From Bacillota bacterium (GTDB taxonomy: Bacteria; Bacillota; Clostridia; Peptostreptococcales; Anaerovoracaceae), in the NCBI GenBank assembly GCA_016283945.1, contig JAEENW010000187.1:1-24139 (forward strand): 24,139 nucleotides of DNA, written 5' to 3'. This document shows, in pieces, positions 22,789-24,139 of this stretch (position 1 is the first letter of the stretch; each line of letters begins with the position of its first letter). Under the pieces are notes generated by a model, which searched no databases, had not been told where the DNA came from, and saw nothing but the letters and a program-made list of their open reading frames with translations. The position numbers and the translations under genes are program-made.

Positions 22789-23016
22789 ATGGAAGAACTT
22801 CTCGAGTTCCTGGAAGGACTCAACGACAGCATAGACTTTGAGAGCGCCGACGACCTCGTCGACGGCAAGCGCATCAGCTCCCTCGACATACTCGCGATCA
22901 TATCGTTCATAGACGACGAGTACGACATCGCCGTCCCCGCGGTCGAGATCGTTCCGAAGAACTTCAACAGCGCGAAGGCGATCTGGGAGATGATCGAGCG
23001 CCTCGAGGACGAGTAA
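22789..23016 (+). CDS. Acyl/aminoacyl carrier protein (DltC-like)
   Basis: A 75-aa acidic protein with the four-helix carrier-protein pattern. The phosphopantetheine attachment region reads ISSLDILAIISFIDDEYDI; Ser31, before Leu-Asp, is the likely modified residue. The usual Asp before this Ser is replaced by Ser30. Size and acidity match DltC and stand-alone acyl carriers. The frame continues upstream to a TTG at 22720, but those 23 residues are basic and Pro-rich, and the ATG preceded by AAAGGA is a better start. It is the last gene of the cassette, so it should carry the group activated by the adenylation enzyme. It is followed by the tRNA promoter, with no obvious terminator between. Confidence 0.82.
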   Translation: MEELLEFLEGLNDSIDFESADDLVDGKRISSLDILAIISFIDDEYDIAVPAVEIVPKNFNSAKAIWEMIERLEDE

Positions 23017-23040
23017 TTCGCGAACTGCGGTAAATTGCGC

Positions 23041-23069
23041 TTGACAAGCTGCCGCTCAGTGACTATACT
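23041..23069 (+). promoter_or_regulatory. Promoter of the tRNA cluster
   Basis: TTGACA, 17 bp, TATACT: near consensus, 27 nt before tRNA-Asn. The strength fits stable RNA expression. Confidence 0.85.
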
Positions 23070-23096
23070 AATTGTTGTCGCGAACGGCAGACGTAT

Positions 23097-23171
23097 TCCG
23101 GAGTAGCTCAATGGCGGAGCACTCGGCTGTTAACCGATAGGCTGTGAGTTCGAGTCTCACCTCCGGAGCCA
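23097..23171 (+). tRNA. tRNA-Asn (GTT)
   Basis: Acceptor arms TCCGGAG / CTCCGGA, anticodon GTT at 23129-23131 in loop CTGTTAA, TTCGAGT T-loop, encoded CCA. 75 nt with CCA. Confidence 0.95.
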
Positions 23172-23176
23172 GAATT

Positions 23177-23201
23177 GAAGCGAGGCGGCAAGCCTCGCTT
23201 C
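23177..23201 (+). other. Perfect hairpin between tRNA-Asn and tRNA-Leu
   Basis: GAAGCGAGGC, loop GGCAA, GCCTCGCTTC; 10-bp stem. No T-run follows (GATATTT), so it is more likely a processing spacer or weak attenuator than a full terminator. Confidence 0.4.
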
Positions 23202-23216
23202 GATATTTACAGATCT

Positions 23217-23303
23217 GCCGGGATGGCGGAATTGGCAGACGCACGGGACTTAAAATCCCGCGATAGAAATATCGTACCGGTTCAAGCCCGGTTCTCGGCA
23301 CCA
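23217..23303 (+). tRNA. tRNA-Leu (TAA)
   Basis: Acceptor arms GCCGGGA / TCTCGGC (one G-U), anticodon TAA at 23251-23253 in loop CTTAAAA, long variable arm CGATA-GAAA-TATCG typical of Leu, T-loop TTCAAGC, encoded CCA. 87 nt. Confidence 0.95.
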
Positions 23304-23314
23304 AAACTTAACAT

Positions 23315-23390
<76 letters not shown>

Positions 23391-23397
23391 CAAAGCA

Positions 23398-23429
23398 GCA
23401 CGGTCTCATACGAGGCCGTGCTTTTCTTT
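23398..23429 (+). terminator. Terminator of the tRNA cluster
   Basis: GCACGGTCTC, loop ATAC, GAGGCCGTGC (one G-U pair), then TTTTCTTT, starting 8 nt after tRNA-fMet. Confidence 0.88.
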
Positions 23430-23457
23430 GCGTATTGAGTTTTGCGGTCCGCGGTCT

Positions 23458-24139
23458 CTACCCCAGCCTGAAGCTCGCGATGTACTCGCAGGCCGCGGGA
23501 GGCTCGATCCCGGGATCCTCGGTCACGAGGCTGAAGCTCCTCCCGAGCTCTTCCAGGCCGCAGGCGAAGTGGCAGAGCGCTATGCCGAGGTCGATCTTCT
23601 GGACGTCCCAGGCTCCGCCGCCGTAGCCCTTGGCGTGCTGCTCGTAGAAGTGGACGGCTCCGTCCGCCGCTACGGCCCTCCAGGGCTGCTTGTTGACGGC
23701 CGAGGGTCCGAGGCGGACCATCTCGAAGGCGTCCGCGAGCTCTCCGGCGTCCTCCTTACTTATGGGGCTGCCGAAGCTCCCGGAGAAGAAGAGCTTTTCG
23801 AAGGGGAGGCGGCTGTCGGCGCCCACGCCCTTGCGCATGATGGTCTCCTTGATCGACATCTTCGCGGCGGGCCTGCCGAGCGGGCTCACGCAGGGCATGA
23901 ACTCGCCTTCCCCGACGTTCATGGCGCGCTCGAAGGCGGGGCGGTCCATGGTCCCGCCTATCCAGGTGGTCCCGATGCCTTTCGACCAGGCATAGAGCAC
24001 CATGCGCTCGAAGGAGAAGCCGAAGGCCTCCTCGGCGTGGGGAACGCGGGCGACCTTGCCCGCGATGAAGCAGTCGGTGCCGCTTATGACGTTGCTGGTG
24101 AGCCCCTGCTCCCGGGCGTCCAGCAGCTTCCATTCAATG
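23458..24139 (-). CDS. Nitroreductase family protein (TM1586-like); N-terminus cut by the window edge
   Basis: Reverse-strand frame of 226 codons including the stop, open through the right edge, so the N-terminal part with the first FMN-binding motif is missing. The visible part matches the TM1586-type nitroreductase group. It has FSFERMVLYAWSKGIGTTWIGGTMDR, a middle EGEFMPCVSPLGRPA, and a second half opening FEKLFF and continuing with RLGPSAVNKQPWRAV (a second-half nitroreductase motif) and AWDVQKIDLGIALCHF. Such proteins are FMN-dependent NAD(P)H oxidoreductases; the substrate is unknown. A shorter frame beginning at ATG 24003 is only an internal Met. It converges on the tRNA cluster. Confidence 0.85.
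   Translation of the reverse strand, partial: IEWKLLDAREQGLTSNVISGTDCFIAGKVARVPHAEEAFGFSFERMVLYAWSKGIGTTWIGGTMDRPAFERAMNVGEGEFMPCVSPLGRPAAKMSIKETIMRKGVGADSRLPFEKLFFSGSFGSPISKEDAGELADAFEMVRLGPSAVNKQPWRAVAADGAVHFYEQHAKGYGGGAWDVQKIDLGIALCHFACGLEELGRSFSLVTEDPGIEPPAACEYIASFRLG

Noticed and set aside
17191..23016. Plain dlt operon for D-alanylation of teichoic acid
   Set aside because: The MBOAT is AlgI-sized, the hydrolase has Cys for Ser, gene order differs, and a decarboxylase is inserted; D-Ala is not excluded as substrate, but simple dltABCD naming would overstate the evidence.

Overview
The window looks like chromosomal DNA of a GC-rich (roughly 60 % by eye), anaerobic, amino-acid-fermenting bacterium. 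A clostridial Bacillota is my best guess. The reasons are an IspH-ribosomal protein S1 fusion gene (a known clostridial arrangement), a ferredoxin-dependent 2-oxoacid oxidoreductase coupled to succinyl-CoA synthetase, a DltA/DltC-like activation cassette, and tRNA genes that encode CCA. Synergistota is a possible alternative. There are no transposases, phage genes, rRNA genes or CRISPR arrays, and the gene order looks like ordinary chromosome.

Layout. (1) 1-2752: a truncated NahK-like sugar kinase on the minus strand, divergent from an arginase gene, then proC. (2) 2790-4805: ispH-rpsA, with what look like an internal promoter and a strong internal ribosome binding site just before the S1 half. 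(3) 5001-9818: a tight operon korD-korA-korB-korC-sucC-sucD that would convert a 2-oxoacid (most likely 2-oxoglutarate) to an acyl-CoA and reduced ferredoxin, then recover ATP or GTP from the acyl-CoA. (4) 9933-13177: two tandem paralogous M20 (AbgB-type) amidohydrolase genes, each with its own promoter. (5) 13327-15147: a secreted GH18 glycosidase on the minus strand, divergent from rmuC and a translationally coupled metallophosphoesterase (15215-17142). (6) 17191-23016: a five-gene cassette MBOAT acyltransferase, GDSL-like membrane hydrolase with Cys at the nucleophile position, amino-acid adenylation enzyme, fold-type III PLP decarboxylase and acyl carrier protein. (7) 23097-23390: tRNA-Asn, tRNA-Leu and initiator tRNA-fMet behind a near-consensus promoter. 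(8) 23458-24139: a truncated nitroreductase on the minus strand.

How they work together. Regions 1, 3 and 4 fit amino-acid and peptide catabolism: arginine to ornithine, amide hydrolysis, and 2-oxoglutarate to succinate with substrate-level phosphorylation. Region 6 is the most interesting part. It resembles the dlt (D-alanylation) system but has an AlgI-type MBOAT, a Cys in place of the hydrolase Ser, and an added amino-acid decarboxylase. I infer a pathway that activates an amino acid or its decarboxylated product on a carrier protein and transfers it to a cell-surface polymer. The chemistry and acceptor are not shown by the sequence.

Regulation visible in the DNA includes two pairs of overlapping divergent promoters carrying palindromes, inverted repeats before the kor operon, and three genes (kinase, GH18, MBOAT) whose best -10 box lies 6-7 nt before an ATG, suggesting leaderless mRNAs.
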